A stretch of DNA of 62,596 bases from Spirosoma oryzae (GTDB lineage Bacteria; Bacteroidota; Bacteroidia; Cytophagales; Spirosomataceae). The translations under genes and the position numbers were made by a program. Positions within the stretch are counted from its first letter, which is position 1, and each line of letters begins with the position of its first letter. The notes beneath the pieces are model-generated. The model searched no databases. It had not been told where the DNA came from and saw only the letters and a list, made by a program, of their open reading frames with translations. Where the stretch lies: positions 1 to 62,596 of the forward strand of contig NZ_PVTE01000031.1 of assembly GCF_003002825.1 (NCBI RefSeq), read 5' to 3'. This document shows, piece after piece, positions 62,219-62,596 of this stretch.

Positions 62219-62234
62219 CCGGGCCGCCGGGGCG
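62219..62234 (+). repeat. GC micro-hairpin insertion, 16-bp type (copy 13)
   Basis: Identical to copy 12, 252 bp downstream of it. Removal joins TCA TTG AAA to GAT GAC TGC, restoring RSLKDD after the catalytic Glu. Confidence 0.9.
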
Positions 62235-62596
62235 GATGACTGCAAATTAGCTCGTGGGTTCCCTTCTTTTTCATCAGCCGAGGAAGCCGTAGCCCGAGCG
62301 ATCAATGCTTATAACACAGTTCGCCCTCATGCATCCTTGAATTATTTGACTCCCCATCAGATGCATCAACGTAAGCGTAAGCCTCGGCTACGCTGGTATC
62401 CTTACAAGAAAGTACGGTTTGGAAACGTCCAATACGAAGCCACCGTGGCTCGGCTGTCTTTCGCTGATTTTAATAAGTGTCTAACTCAATCAGTAGCATA
62501 CGCTTTTGAAGCAATCCCACTATGTACTATGCGATATTATCAACCGTTTAATAAATGATACATGTATCAATTTTCATAAATTACAATATTGGCTGC

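Larger units (their letters stand above)
61426..62558 (+). pseudogene. IS3-family transposase OrfB, split by four micro-insertions
   Basis: Removing 61525-61538, 61866-61881, 61967-61982 and 62219-62234 gives one open frame of about 355 residues that ends with a stop at 62556-62558. It reads AWRQAAEKLTRRYPLVGM, LICRLFGRVRQAWY, MGTHKLHNELR (HTH_21-like), then the core: ELWVSDLTYIPV (first Asp), THHSDRGGQYCS (second Asp) and ENAMAERVLRSLK (Glu). No other stop or shift is seen. The upstream orfA is not in the window, since the element is cut at the Tn3 junction. It is a different IS3 group from the one at 1-993. The window ends before a clear right inverted repeat. Confidence 0.85.

Noticed and set aside
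285..62234. Micro-insertions as sequencing or assembly errors
   Set aside because: Errors would not give eight related 14-16-mers with matched stems, and would not favour transposase genes. It still needs raw reads to be excluded fully.
285..62234. Micro-insertions as a CRISPR array or REP/BIME family
   Set aside because: They are not arrayed, have no spacers, are far shorter than REP units, and sit inside coding sequence, not between genes.

Overview
The window looks like accessory DNA from a member of the Bacteroidota, most likely a Cytophagales species such as Spirosoma. This rests on a complete Bacteroidetes-type tra operon (DUF4134, DUF4133, TraG, TraJ, TraK, TraM, TraN), a MobA/MobB mobilisation pair, a SusC/SusD pair with a run of sulfatases, a LytTR regulator and a TAnnTTTG-type promoter. 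No species name can be proved from the sequence alone.

Layout. 1-3.2 kb: two IS3-family elements flanking an outer-membrane barrel gene; the second has cut an AbiEii toxin gene whose DUF6922-type antitoxin survives at 3.7 kb. 4-8 kb: small plasmid/phage-like genes, long perfect inverted repeats, and a DUF932-type gene broken by an IS982 element. 8.3-19.4 kb (mostly minus strand): topoisomerase IA, small unknown genes, a TOPRIM primase-like protein and two further DUF3945-like proteins, an M23 peptidase pseudogene and an XRE regulator. 19.5-26.1 kb (minus): coupling protein, relaxase, MobA. 26.1-27.3 kb: AT-rich non-coding region with hairpins, a candidate oriT. 27.3-40.8 kb (plus): ParA and the mating-pore operon, ending in two broken genes (TraO- and TraQ-like). 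42.7-58.6 kb: a formylglycine-generating enzyme, SusC, SusD, a fatty acid hydroxylase-family protein, five sulfatases and a rhodanese-thioredoxin fusion. 58.6-62.6 kb: a decayed IS3 copy, a degenerate aspartyl-protease-like gene, a Tn3-transposase fragment and another IS3 element.

How the genes work together. The conjugation block holds a relaxase, coupling protein, VirB4-like ATPase and pore proteins, but no integrase or replication initiator is recognised, so ICE and plasmid cannot be told apart; several of its genes carry lesions. The sulfatase block is self-contained: the FGE has both active-site cysteines and all five sulfatases carry the C-x-P-S/T-R motif it would convert.

The most unusual signal is a family of 14-16 bp GC-rich micro-insertions. 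I find 13 clear copies, 12 inside transposase reading frames and one at a transposase junction, and none in the rest of the window. They share the plan N4-(G)(C/A)CG-N4'-(N)GCG, where N4 and N4' are complementary and change together between subfamilies. Removing each copy restores the transposase protein. Three transposase genes (with 3, 4 and 1 copies) show no other visible lesion. This suggests either a very small mobile hairpin, a process that targets transposase genes, or an element bypassed at the RNA or ribosome level.
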